From Pseudoduganella lutea (lineage in GTDB: Bacteria > Pseudomonadota > Gammaproteobacteria > Burkholderiales > Burkholderiaceae_D), in NCBI RefSeq assembly GCF_004209755.1, contig NZ_CP035913.1, positions 3,286,001 to 3,350,000 of the forward strand: DNA of 64,000 nt. The letters are read 5' to 3'. Below, in pieces: positions 47,279 to 55,101 of this stretch (its first letter is position 1; the number at the start of each line of letters is the position of its first letter). The notes under the pieces are model-generated. The model was not told where the DNA came from, searched no databases, and worked only from the letters and a program-made list of their open reading frames with translations. A program made the position numbers and the translations under genes.

Positions 47279-49407
47279 TGTTGAACTATCCGAAAATGAT
47301 GATCTTGGCTGCGAGCCTCGCGGTCGCCGGCCTGGCACAGGCCGCGCTGCCTGCCACGAACCCGTTCGCCGCACCGAGCCCGCTGCCGCTGCATTACCCG
47401 CCATTCGACAGGATCGGCGACGCCGACTACGCGCCGGCGTTCGACGAGGGCATGAAGGAGCAGGCCGCCGAGATCGAAAGGATCGCCAGCAACAAGGCCG
47501 CGCCCACGTTCGAGAACACGATCGTGGCGATGGAGCGCACCGGCCGCCTGCTCAATCGCGTGTCGACCGTGTTCTACAGCCTGAACGGCGCGAACACGAA
47601 CGACACGCTGCAGGCACTGGACCGTACGCTGGCACCGAAGCTTGCCGCCCACAGCGACGCAATGCTGTTGAACGCGAGAATGTACGCGCGCATCAAGGCG
47701 CTGTACGACAAGCGCGACAAGCTGAAACTCGACCCGGAATCGAAGTACCTGCTCGAGCGTTACCACACCGACTATGTGCGCGCCGGCGCGAAACTGTCGG
47801 CGGCGGACAAGGAAAAGCTCAAGGCGTACAACGCGAAGCTGGCCGGACTGCAGACGGCGTTTGCCCAGAACGTGCTGAAGGAAATGAACGCTTCCGCGCT
47901 CGTCGTCGACACGAAGGAAGAGCTGGACGGCATGTCCGACGCGGCCATCGTCAAGGCGGCCAATGACGCGAAGGCGCGCGGACTGGAAGGCAAGTACGCG
48001 ATCCCGGTCGTGAACACCACCGGCCAGGCGCCGCTGTCGGTGCTGAAGAACCGCACCACGCGCGAGCGCCTGCTGGCCGCGTCGATGGCGCGCGGCAGCC
48101 GCGGCGGCGATTTCGACAACCGCGACCTGGTGCTGCAACTGGCGAAACTGCGCGCCGAACGGGCCGCGCTGCTGGGCTACGCCAGCCATGCCGCCTACCA
48201 CCTGGAAGACCAGACGGCCAAGGACACCACGGCCGTGAATGCGCTGCTGGCCGAGTTCGCGCAGCCGGCGGTGCGCAACGCGCGCCGCGAAGCGGCCGAC
48301 ATCCAGAAGGTGATCGACGCTGAGCAGAAAGATAAGGACGGAGGCGGGTTCCAGCTGGCCGCGCACGACTGGCAGTTCTACGCGGACAAGGTCAGCAAGG
48401 AGCGCTATGCCTTCGACCAGAACGAGCTGAAACCGTATTTCGAGTTGAACAGCGTGCTGGAAAACGGCGTGTTCTTTGCCGCCAACAAGGTGTTCGGGCT
48501 GACGTTCAAGGAACGCAAGGACCTGCCCGTGTACCAGGCGGACGTGCGCGTGTGGGACGTGTTCGATGCCGACGGCAAGCAGCTCGCCATCTTCATCGGC
48601 GACTTCTATGCCCGCGGCAACAAACGCGGCGGCGCATGGATGAATGCCTATGTGGGCCAGAACAAGCTGCTCGGCACGCAGCCGGTCGTGGCCAACCACC
48701 TGAACATTCCCAAGCCGGCCAATGGCGAACCCACGCTGCTCACGTACGACGAGGTGCGCACGGCGTTCCATGAATTCGGCCACGCGCTGCATGGCATGTT
48801 CTCGAACGTGAAATACCCGCGCTTCTCGGGCACCCGCGTGCCGCGCGACTTCGTGGAATTCCCGTCGCAGGTCAACGAGATGTGGGCCACCTGGCCGGAC
48901 ATCCTGAACAACTACGCGCGGCACTACCAGAGCGGCGCGCCGATGCCGAAGGAATTGCTGGACAAGGTGCTGGCGGCGCAGAAGTTCAACGAAGGCCACC
49001 GCACCACCGAGTACCTGGCGGCTGCGATCCTCGACCAGAAATGGCACCAGCTGCAAGCCGGCCAGGTGCCCGCCGACGTGCTGGCGTTCGAAGCCCAGGC
49101 GCTCAAGGATGCCGGCGTCGACTTCGCCCCGGTGCCGCCGCGCTACCGTACCACGTACTTCTCGCACGTGTTCTCGGGCGGCTATTCGGCCGGCTACTAC
49201 GGCTACCTGTGGGCCGAAAAGCTCGACGCCGACACCGTGAACTGGTTCAAGGAAAACGGCGGCCTGTCGCGCAAGAACGGCGACTGGTTCCGCCAGAAGC
49301 TGCTGTCGAAAGGCGGCACCATGGACGCGATGCAGATGTTCCGCGAATTCCGCGGCCGCGACGCGAAAGTCGAGCCGCTGCTCGAACGGCGCGGCCTGAA
49401 CGACTAA
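47275..49407 (+). CDS. Exported M3-family zinc metallopeptidase (second copy)
   Basis: This 710-aa paralogue of the preceding gene has HEFGH at 499-503 and shares long identical blocks with it (for example HALHGMFSNVKYPRFSGT). It too has a signal peptide (MMILAASLAVAGLAQAA). Two in-frame ATGs (47275 and 47278) lie at the stop of copy one, and AAGGA sits just before them. The pair looks like a tandem duplication kept as a translationally coupled unit. A terminator follows. Confidence 0.92.
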   Translation: MMLNYPKMMILAASLAVAGLAQAALPATNPFAAPSPLPLHYPPFDRIGDADYAPAFDEGMKEQAAEIERIASNKAAPTFENTIVAMERTGRLLNRVSTVFYSLNGANTNDTLQALDRTLAPKLAAHSDAMLLNARMYARIKALYDKRDKLKLDPESKYLLERYHTDYVRAGAKLSAADKEKLKAYNAKLAGLQTAFAQNVLKEMNASALVVDTKEELDGMSDAAIVKAANDAKARGLEGKYAIPVVNTTGQAPLSVLKNRTTRERLLAASMARGSRGGDFDNRDLVLQLAKLRAERAALLGYASHAAYHLEDQTAKDTTAVNALLAEFAQPAVRNARREAADIQKVIDAEQKDKDGGGFQLAAHDWQFYADKVSKERYAFDQNELKPYFELNSVLENGVFFAANKVFGLTFKERKDLPVYQADVRVWDVFDADGKQLAIFIGDFYARGNKRGGAWMNAYVGQNKLLGTQPVVANHLNIPKPANGEPTLLTYDEVRTAFHEFGHALHGMFSNVKYPRFSGTRVPRDFVEFPSQVNEMWATWPDILNNYARHYQSGAPMPKELLDKVLAAQKFNEGHRTTEYLAAAILDQKWHQLQAGQVPADVLAFEAQALKDAGVDFAPVPPRYRTTYFSHVFSGGYSAGYYGYLWAEKLDADTVNWFKENGGLSRKNGDWFRQKLLSKGGTMDAMQMFREFRGRDAKVEPLLERRGLND

Positions 49408-49416
49408 TCCCCAACG

Positions 49417-49446
49417 AAAACCGCGCCTCTCCAGCGCGGTTTTTTA
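49417..49446 (+). terminator. Rho-independent terminator after the M3 pair
   Basis: AAAACCGCGC pairs with GCGCGGTTTT, followed by a T run. Confidence 0.9.
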
Positions 49447-49495
49447 CGTCCTCTGCAACTGCTGAGCTGGTCGCTTTACAACACCTGTCAACCCA

Positions 49496-49632
49496 GGGAC
49501 TGTCCCCTTTTTTGGGCAACTTTTCCCGGAAACGAGAGGCGCTCAATGCCGCGTGCCTTATCGCAGCACCAGACCATCTCATTTTCGGGAAGTGTTGCCA
49601 AAAAACGGGGACAGTCCCCGAATTTTGGCAAC
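49496..49632. repeat. Long inverted palindromic element, GGGGACAGTCCCC type
   Basis: Left arm GGGACTGTCCCC followed by TTTTTTGGGCAAC starts at 49496. The right part (about 49583-49619) is its inverted copy with a few indels, reading GTTGCCAAAAAACGGGGAC at 49594-49612 and closing with a mirror shoulder at 49614-49632. About 50 bases lie between the arms. The layout (two inverted palindromes around a spacer) is like a REPIN. It sits between the M3 terminator and the phoD stop. Confidence 0.75.
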
Positions 49633-49663
49633 ACCGAACTTCGGCAACACTTATGGGCCGGTG

Positions 49664-51346
49664 TCAGCCGGCCACGATCTTCCGGTTCGCGGCGCCCGGC
49701 AGCATGCGCAGGACCTTGCCGACCGATGCCGAATATGTCTTCGACTTGATGGTGTCGACGTAGCGGTATTCGGCGCGGGTTTCGGTGGGCGTGACCGTCA
49801 GTACCACGAAGCCGCGCGAGGCCGTTTCGGCGTATTGCAATGGGCCGATCAGCTGTTCCATGCCGGCGGCCACCATGGCCGGGGCGGCGGTGGGGAAGTA
49901 GCCCTCGAAGCCCGGCGACGTGACGGATGGCACGCCGAATTCCACGCCGACCGCCTGGCCGGTTGCATCGGCCAGGTCGCTGGCCCAGGCGTTGTGCGTG
50001 TCGCCAGCCAGCACGACAAGGTTCTTGTTCAGCGACCGCGCCATGTTCAATACGGTTTCGCGCGCGGCAGCGTAGCCGTCCCACGCGTCGAGGTTGTAGG
50101 GTACCGGCGCGGCGGCGAGCTGCTGCTGTTCCGTTTCGGAGAGCGCCACGCCGGCCTGCACCTTGGCTGCGATGGCGAAGTAGGCGGCGTAGCCCACGGT
50201 GCCCAGCACCATCGGGGCCGGCAGCATCATCCGCGCCATCAGCACCTGCTGGCCGAGGATTTGCCAGGTCGCCGTCGATTTCGACAGCTGGCCCTGCAGC
50301 CACGCGGTCTGCTCGGTGCCCATCAGCTGGCGCGCCGGATTCGTCACGTCCGCCGTGAACGCGGCACTGTTGAAGCTGCGGTCGGTGCCCACGTAGCCGG
50401 CATAGGCCAGCTGCTTGTCGCGGCCGATCACGCGCGTGTCGAGCATGTGCAGCGACAGCAGGTTGCCGAAGTCGAACGAGCGGTAGATGCGCTCGGGCCG
50501 TGCCGCGTCCGGCTGGCGGATCGGCATCCACTCGTGGTAAGCCTGGATCGCCATCTGGCGCCGCGCGGCCCACAGGCCCTCGGTGGCCGGATCGTGGTTT
50601 TCCGCACCGTCGCGCCACGTGTCGTTGGTCAGCTCATGGTCGTCCCACACGGTGATGAAGGGCATCTGCGCGTGCACGGCCTGCAGGTCCGGATCGGTGC
50701 GGTATTGCTGGTAGCGGCGGCGGTAATCGGTGAGGGTGATGATCTCGGTGGCCGGCTGCGACACGCGGCCCATCGCGGCGGCGTTCTGCGACGCATAACC
50801 GCCGGCCGCGTATTCGTAGATGTAGTCGCCCAGGTGCAGCCCCACGTCGATGTCGTCGAACTTCGCCGCGTCGCCGTAGACGTTGAAATAGCCGGCCGGG
50901 TAGTTCGAGCAGCTGAACACGGCGAATCGCGCCTGCGTGACGGAACCGGTCGGCAGCGTCTTCGTGCGGCCCACCGGCGAATCGATGCCCTGGCAGCGGA
51001 AGCGATAGTAATAGCGGCGGTTGGCGGACAGGCCTGTCGCGTCCACTTTCACCGTGAAGTCGCGCGCCGCGCCAGTGCGCGCGGTGCCGGACGCCACGAC
51101 CTTCGCGAAGTCGCTGTCTTCCGCCACGGTCCAGCCCACGTCCAGGTCGTCCGCGCCGGCAGGCGCCGAGATACGCGTCCACAGGATCACGCGGTCGGTC
51201 AGCGGATCGCCGCTGGCCACGCCATGCGCATAGGTAATGCCCTCATGGGACGGATCGTCGTCGCCGCCACAGGCGCTCAGCGGGATGGCGGACAGGGCAA
51301 TGGAGAAATTGCGGATGAACTTGCGACGTGCATTCGATTGGGTCAT
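49664..51346 (-). CDS. phoD: PhoD-like alkaline phosphatase/phosphodiesterase
   Basis: This 560-aa protein has a twin-arginine signal (ARRKFIRNFS) that also ends in a lipobox LSAC, so it should be Tat-exported and lipid-anchored. The PhoD domain follows, with GDPLTDRVILWTRIS, FSCSNYPAG, LHLGDYIYEYA, TVWDDHELTND and VVLAGDTHNAWASDL, which supply the metal ligands. PhoD releases phosphate from phosphodiesters and usually responds to phosphate starvation; no Pho box was recognised. The tatABC genes for its export are in the same window. Confidence 0.92.
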   Translation of the reverse strand: MTQSNARRKFIRNFSIALSAIPLSACGGDDDPSHEGITYAHGVASGDPLTDRVILWTRISAPAGADDLDVGWTVAEDSDFAKVVASGTARTGAARDFTVKVDATGLSANRRYYYRFRCQGIDSPVGRTKTLPTGSVTQARFAVFSCSNYPAGYFNVYGDAAKFDDIDVGLHLGDYIYEYAAGGYASQNAAAMGRVSQPATEIITLTDYRRRYQQYRTDPDLQAVHAQMPFITVWDDHELTNDTWRDGAENHDPATEGLWAARRQMAIQAYHEWMPIRQPDAARPERIYRSFDFGNLLSLHMLDTRVIGRDKQLAYAGYVGTDRSFNSAAFTADVTNPARQLMGTEQTAWLQGQLSKSTATWQILGQQVLMARMMLPAPMVLGTVGYAAYFAIAAKVQAGVALSETEQQQLAAAPVPYNLDAWDGYAAARETVLNMARSLNKNLVVLAGDTHNAWASDLADATGQAVGVEFGVPSVTSPGFEGYFPTAAPAMVAAGMEQLIGPLQYAETASRGFVVLTVTPTETRAEYRYVDTIKSKTYSASVGKVLRMLPGAANRKIVAG

Positions 51347-51511
51347 GGATGGCCATTGCCGAAAGTGAAAGACGGCGCATCTTAATTTGACAACATTACC
51401 CTCTCATGACATGCGATGTGCATGGCGGTGCGTACGGCTGAGCGGACGGTGTAGCGGCGGAAGAGCGAAACAGTGTATAAGTTCGCATCAGCGTCATTCG
51501 AGGAGAGAGGC

Positions 51512-51796
51512 ATGGACAACAACCTGAAAGCATCGCTGCGCGAAGTGCATGCGGCCCTGGCAAGCGGGGCACCGGTGGACGAGGAGTTGCAGGACTTGCT
51601 GCGCCAGCTCGACGGCGATATCGAGCGCGTGCTGGAACAGCGCGCGGCGGACGGCGCCGTCAGCGACGAAGGCACTACCACCTACGGCCTGGCCGAGCGC
51701 ACGCAGGAAATTTCGGCGAAGTTCGCGGCACGACACCCGGCGCTCGAGCCGACATTGCGCGAGCTCGGCCGTATCCTGGGCAATATGGGGATCTGA
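51512..51796 (+). CDS. DUF4404 family protein
   Basis: This 94-aa acidic protein matches small DUF4404 proteins: LKASLREVHAAL, then LRQLDGDIERVLEQ and a C-terminal HPALEPTLRELGRILGNMGI. It is helical and soluble. Function is unknown. GAGGAGAGAG precedes the ATG, which decides the start. Confidence 0.82.
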   Translation: MDNNLKASLREVHAALASGAPVDEELQDLLRQLDGDIERVLEQRAADGAVSDEGTTTYGLAERTQEISAKFAARHPALEPTLRELGRILGNMGI

Positions 51797-51816
51797 CGGA
51801 TCGACGGGGGATGAAA

Positions 51817-51840
51817 CCCGGGCCCACTAGTGGGCCCGGG
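51817..51840. terminator. 24-base perfect palindrome between convergent genes
   Basis: The sequence is its own reverse complement: CCCGGGCCCACT followed by AGTGGGCCCGGG. It lies between the stops of two convergent genes and may end both transcripts, but no long T run follows. Confidence 0.6.
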
Positions 51841-51849
51841 CAGGCAACG

Positions 51850-52362
51850 TTACGGAAACGCCACCATGGGCGGCTCTTCGCCGCCAAAATTGAAGTCGGG
51901 GTGCCGGTCGGCGATCATCGCTTCGACTTCGCGCACGCGCCGCACGGGCACGTCGACGATCATGAGCACCTGCCCCTGCTGCACGCGGTCCGTGAACTGT
52001 TCCAGGCGCTTGTTCGGGATCGCGCAACCATTCATGCCGGAAGCCCAGGCGCCGAACAGCGCGCCGCCCAGTGCCATCAGCAGGATCGTGGCCGTTCGCA
52101 TCGACAATCCTTCCGGGGGCATCAGCACGAGGATGATGCCGGCCACGAGGCCGACGATGCCGCCGATCAGCGTGCCCACCTGCGCACCGTGGACCAGATC
52201 GGTTTTCAACATGAAATTGCAGCCGGGCATATCGTCCGGCAAGGCGCCCTCGCGGGCCAGGAAACGGATGTGCCGCTCCTCGATGCGTGCCAGCAGGAGT
52301 TCATCGAGCATCGCACGTGCGGATGGCATGTCGGGCAGCATGTAGTAGAGACGTCTTCGCAT
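51850..52362 (-). CDS. DUF1269-like glycine-zipper membrane protein
   Basis: This 170-aa protein has a basic N terminus (MRRRLYYMLPD), a glycine-rich pair of membrane helices (GTLIGGIVGLVAGIILVLM and LMALGGALFGAWASG) and soluble ends, as in DUF1269-type proteins. The start ATG at 52362 is fixed by a strong AGGAGGAGG site 6 bases upstream. It is divergent from ygiQ. The function is unknown. Confidence 0.75.
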   Translation of the reverse strand: MRRRLYYMLPDMPSARAMLDELLLARIEERHIRFLAREGALPDDMPGCNFMLKTDLVHGAQVGTLIGGIVGLVAGIILVLMPPEGLSMRTATILLMALGGALFGAWASGMNGCAIPNKRLEQFTDRVQQGQVLMIVDVPVRRVREVEAMIADRHPDFNFGGEEPPMVAFP

Positions 52363-52530
52363 ATTTTTCCTCCTCCTCACTGCTCCTTTCGTTATAGGCC
52401 GCTGCGGACGCATTGCAATGGCACACCGGATACTTTCCCGATAATTCCCTCTCTTACAACACAAGTTATTGAATAATAAAAGCTTTTTCAGTTTGAAATA
52501 ATGGCGTGGTGCGCGCTGCGGCACGCTTTT

Positions 52531-52539
52531 TGGTACAAT
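52531..52539 (+). promoter_or_regulatory. Extended -10 element at the ygiQ start
   Basis: TGGTACAAT places RNA start near 52546, only a few bases from the ATG at 52548. The transcript may be leaderless, or translation may begin at an inner ATG (52560). Confidence 0.5.
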
Positions 52540-52547
52540 CCCGCCTT

Positions 52548-54863
52548 ATGAACGCCCCCATGAACCTCTTCGCGACCGTGCCCAAGCGGTCTGCCCGCGC
52601 CCCTGTCGCGCCTTTCCTGCCCATGACCCGCGCCGAAATGGACAAGCTGGGCTGGGACGAGTGCGACGTCATCCTCGTCACGGGCGACGCCTATATCGAC
52701 CACCCCAGCTTCGGCATGGCCCTGGTTGGCCGGCTGCTGGAAGCCCAGGGATTCCGGGTAGGCATCATCAGCCAGCCGGACTGGCAATCGGCCGATGCGT
52801 TCCGCGCGCTGGGCAAGCCACGCCTGTATTTCGGCATCACGGCCGGCAACATGGATTCGATGGTCAACCGCTACACGTCCGACCGCAAGATCCGTTCGGA
52901 CGACGCGTACACGCCGAATGGCGAGCCGAACAAGCGCCCGGACCGTGCGGTGAGCGTGTATGCGCACCGCGCCCGCGAAGCGTTCCCCGGCACGCCGGTG
53001 ATCATCGGCAGCATCGAGGCTTCGCTGCGCCGCATCGCCCACTACGACTACTGGTCGGACAAGGTGCGCAAGTCGGTGCTGATCGATTCGAAGGCCGACC
53101 TGCTGATCTTCGGTAACGCCGAGCGCGCGCTGGTGGACCTCACGCACCGCATGGCGGCGGGCGAGGACATCAAGTCGATCAAGGACCTGCGCGGCACCGC
53201 GTTCCTGGTGCCGCAGGGCTGGCTGCCGTCGGAGGACTGGGGCGTGCACAACTCGACCCGCGTGGACGTGCCCGGCCGGATCGATGCGCATCCCGATCCG
53301 TATGCGATGGCCAAGGAAGACAAGGAAGCGTGCGCCACCGAGAACGCGGCGCCCGAACCCACCGTCAAGCCGATCCGCATCATGAGCCGCGAAGAGCGCC
53401 AGGCCATGGCGAAGGAAAAGCACAACCGCACCGTGGTGCGGCTGCCGTCGTACGACACCGTGAGCACCGATCCGGTGATGTACGCGCACGCGTCGCGCGT
53501 GTTCCACCTGGAGTCGAATCCCGGCAACGCCCGCGCGCTGGTCCAGCAGCACGGCGACCGGGATGTGTGGATCAACCCGCCGCCGCTGCCGCTGGCGATG
53601 GACGAAATGGACGGCGTGTACGACATGAACTACGCCCGTGCGCCGCACCCGGCCTACGGCAATGCCCGCATCCCCGCCTGGGAAATGATCCGCTTCTCCG
53701 TGAACATCATGCGCGGCTGCTTCGGCGGGTGCACGTTCTGCTCGATCACGGAACACGAAGGCCGCATCATCCAGAGCCGTTCGGAACCGTCGATCCTGCG
53801 CGAGATCGAGCACATCCGCGACAAGACCAAGGGCTTCACGGGCACCATTTCCGACCTGGGCGGCCCCACGGCGAACATGTACCGGCTCGCCTGCAAGGAA
53901 AAGACGATCGAGGAATCGTGCCGCCGCCTGTCGTGCGTGTATCCGTCGATCTGTTCCAACCTGGGCACCGACCACAGCAAGCTGATCCAGCTGTACCGCA
54001 AGGCGCGCGCGATTCCCGGCGTGAAGAAGATCCTGATCGGGTCCGGCCTGCGCTATGACCTGGCCGTGCGCTCGCCCGAATACGTGAAAGAGCTCGTCAC
54101 GCACCACGTCGGCGGCCTGCTGAAGATCGCGCCGGAGCACACGGAAACGAACGTGCTGTCGAAGATGATGAAGCCGGGCATCGGCGCCTACGACGAATTC
54201 AAGGCGATGTTCGAGAAGTTCTCGCTCGAAGCGGGCAAGAAGCAGTACCTGATCCCGTATTTCATCGCTGCCCACCCCGGCACGTCGGACGAGGACATGC
54301 TGAACCTGGCGCTGTGGCTGAAGAAGAACAACTTCCGCCTCGACCAGGTGCAGACGTTCATGCCCACGCCGATGGCGATGGCCACCACCATGTACCACAG
54401 CCGCCGCAATCCGCTGAAGAAAGTCACCGACACGTCGGAAGTGGTGGAAACGCCGCGCACGGCCAAGGTGCGCAAGGCGCACAAGGCGTTCCTGCGGTAT
54501 TACGACCCCGCCAACTGGCCGATCCTGCGCGAAACGCTGAAGGCGATGGGCCGCGGCGACCTGATCGGCAATGGCGAAAAGCACCTGATCCCGGCATGGA
54601 CGCCGGGCGAGGAAAACATGACGGCGGCACCGGAAGGCAAGCGCGCAATGCCCACGCTGGCGCCCGGTGCGCAGCGTGGCGCACGGCCGGGTCAGCCGGG
54701 CGCCGGCCGTTCCGCCGCCCCGCGTGGCGGCCGCCCGAATGCGCTCACCGGTTCGATGACGGCGCGCGAAACCGTCGAAACAAAGGCGCGGCCGTCGATC
54801 CTCGACACCATCAAGGTCAAGCCGAAGGCCGCCGCGAAGCCGGCACCCAAGGGCCGCCGATAG
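52548..54863 (+). CDS. ygiQ: YgiQ family radical SAM protein
   Basis: This 771-aa protein has the UPF0313 N-terminal domain ([18 protein letters not shown]) and a radical SAM core with C391, C395 and C398 ([10 protein letters not shown]), which bind a 4Fe-4S cluster. The C-terminal extension ends in a Pro/Ala/Arg-rich tail. The biochemical reaction is not known. The ATG at 52548 is very near the predicted promoter. Confidence 0.93.
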   Translation: MNAPMNLFATVPKRSARAPVAPFLPMTRAEMDKLGWDECDVILVTGDAYIDHPSFGMALVGRLLEAQGFRVGIISQPDWQSADAFRALGKPRLYFGITAGNMDSMVNRYTSDRKIRSDDAYTPNGEPNKRPDRAVSVYAHRAREAFPGTPVIIGSIEASLRRIAHYDYWSDKVRKSVLIDSKADLLIFGNAERALVDLTHRMAAGEDIKSIKDLRGTAFLVPQGWLPSEDWGVHNSTRVDVPGRIDAHPDPYAMAKEDKEACATENAAPEPTVKPIRIMSREERQAMAKEKHNRTVVRLPSYDTVSTDPVMYAHASRVFHLESNPGNARALVQQHGDRDVWINPPPLPLAMDEMDGVYDMNYARAPHPAYGNARIPAWEMIRFSVNIMRGCFGGCTFCSITEHEGRIIQSRSEPSILREIEHIRDKTKGFTGTISDLGGPTANMYRLACKEKTIEESCRRLSCVYPSICSNLGTDHSKLIQLYRKARAIPGVKKILIGSGLRYDLAVRSPEYVKELVTHHVGGLLKIAPEHTETNVLSKMMKPGIGAYDEFKAMFEKFSLEAGKKQYLIPYFIAAHPGTSDEDMLNLALWLKKNNFRLDQVQTFMPTPMAMATTMYHSRRNPLKKVTDTSEVVETPRTAKVRKAHKAFLRYYDPANWPILRETLKAMGRGDLIGNGEKHLIPAWTPGEENMTAAPEGKRAMPTLAPGAQRGARPGQPGAGRSAAPRGGRPNALTGSMTARETVETKARPSILDTIKVKPKAAAKPAPKGRR

Positions 54864-55034
54864 GCAGCCATCAAGTCGTCGCCGGGTAGTCCTGGTGTAG
54901 CCTCTCGCCCGGCCGGCTGGCAGTTCCGACAACTTGTTGTCGGCTCGATCAGCCGGCCGGCGCAATTGCGGCGCGGATACCACACCTGTGCCATCGCGCG
55001 CTTGCTCAGCCATGGAGTGCGCGGTCAACGGCGT

Positions 55035-55040
55035 TACAAT
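55035..55040 (+). promoter_or_regulatory. Possible -10 for the NMT1-GGDEF-EAL gene
   Basis: TACAAT 61 bases before the proposed GTG start; RNA would begin near 55047. No clear -35. Confidence 0.35.
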
Positions 55041-55101
55041 CGGGCAGTCCAGCGGCCACGGGCCGCCCCTTGAATGTAGTGCGACTGTACTGCGACCGCC
55101 C

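Noticed and set aside
54864-55101. Thiamine (TPP) riboswitch before the NMT1-type gene
   Set aside because: The leader lacks the conserved THI-box sequence; only a -10-like TACAAT was seen.
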